NCBI GenBank assembly: GCA_964608495.1
Contig: CAZSOQ010000258.1
Coordinates: 1-7,315, forward strand
DNA: 7,315 nt
Direction of reading: 5' to 3'
Origin: JAKORR01 sp964608495
Lineage (GTDB): Bacteria; Armatimonadota; Zipacnadia; Zipacnadales; FEN-943
Below, piece by piece: positions 7,196 through 7,315 of the stretch. Under the pieces are notes generated by a model. The model saw only the letters and a list, made by a program, of their open reading frames with translations, ran no database searches and had not been told where the DNA came from. Numbering within the stretch: position 1 is the first letter of the stretch; the number at the start of each line of letters is the position of its first letter. The position numbers and the translations under genes were made by a program.

Positions 7196-7249
7196 TGGGC
7201 GTCTGCGCCTGCCTGCAGGCCTCCGGGCCTGCCAGGCTTCTGAGCCTGC
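7196..7249 (+). repeat. Three tandem 17-base hairpin units (REP-like palindromic repeat)
   Basis: Units lie at 7196-7212 (TGGGCGTCTGCGCCTGC), 7216-7232 (CAGGCCTCCGGGCCTGC) and 7233-7249 (CAGGCTTCTGAGCCTGC), with a 3-base gap between the first two and none between the last two. Each folds into a 6-base stem with a 4-base loop. The loop-closing pair is G-C, C-G and T-A respectively, so both stem sides changed together. The outer pairs of unit 1 are G-T wobbles. Unit 2 has a TCCG loop closed by C-G, the stable UNCG tetraloop class in RNA. No T-run follows. The array may be a dispersed palindromic element, a transcript-end stabiliser or a folded 3' untranslated region. Confidence 0.65.
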
Positions 7250-7315
7250 GGGGGTCGCACGCTAGAGATCCGGCCGGAAAGGGGGTGTTAGGGACAGGTG
7301 GTAGGAGCTGGTTGA
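7250..7315. other. Edge segment without a supported gene
   Basis: The segment holds the 10-base palindrome TCCGGCCGGA (7269-7278) and nothing else clear. On the minus strand, 7315 to 7262 reads as 17 open codons ending in TAG, ending in the residues LTPPFRPDL. It could be the tail of a convergent gene, which would fit the minus-oriented terminator at 7143-7166. However, another minus frame is open across the same bases and the stretch is too short to judge. On the plus strand a GTG at 7285 opens a frame to the edge with no supporting feature. Confidence 0.15.

Noticed and set aside
6339..7265. A plus-strand open frame running from inside the membrane protein gene into the hairpin array.
   Set aside because: It is a different frame over known coding sequence. 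Beyond the TGA at 7140 it only translates the palindromic repeats.
7141..7315. tRNA gene, CRISPR array or insertion sequence end.
   Set aside because: No cloverleaf or T-loop signature is present. The repeats are adjacent hairpins without unique spacers, and no transposase or target duplication is visible.

Overview
This GC-rich bacterial window, with third codon positions mostly G or C, holds two divergently transcribed genes around a 105-base intergenic region, followed by a hairpin-rich non-coding tail. The mix of a very large, many-domain secreted glycosidase and a polytopic membrane protein of the DUF6785/DUF6784 type suggests an environmental bacterium such as Planctomycetota, Armatimonadota or a related PVC or uncultured lineage. 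No marker gene is present, so that assignment is inference.

Layout: positions 1-5040 (minus strand) are one uninterrupted reading frame that starts with ATG at 5040 and runs off the left edge, giving at least 1680 residues. It encodes an exported glycoside hydrolase family 2 (GH2) protein: signal peptide, jelly-roll-like and Ig-like N-terminal modules, GH2 sugar-binding, Ig-like and TIM-barrel domains, two Rossmann-like modules resembling class I glutamine amidotransferase folds, a C-terminal beta-rich module, and at the edge what looks like a degenerate staphylococcal-nuclease-like (SNase) fold. Positions 5041-5145 carry both ribosome binding sites, a LacI-family-like operator candidate, a second inverted repeat and a possible extended -10. 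Positions 5146-7140 (plus strand) encode a 664-residue membrane protein with about 12-14 membrane segments, starting with TTG. Positions 7141-7315 contain no supported gene. They hold a hairpin that looks like an intrinsic terminator when read on the minus strand, and three tandem 17-base hairpin units whose loop-closing pair covaries.

Working hypothesis: the exported GH2 enzyme releases sugars from a complex glycan outside the cytoplasm and the divergent permease-like protein handles the product or a related solute, with shared control from the intergenic region. The substrate cannot be read from the sequence. The long open frames opposite both genes (1141-5007 plus; 5155-6906 minus) are judged to be antisense shadows.
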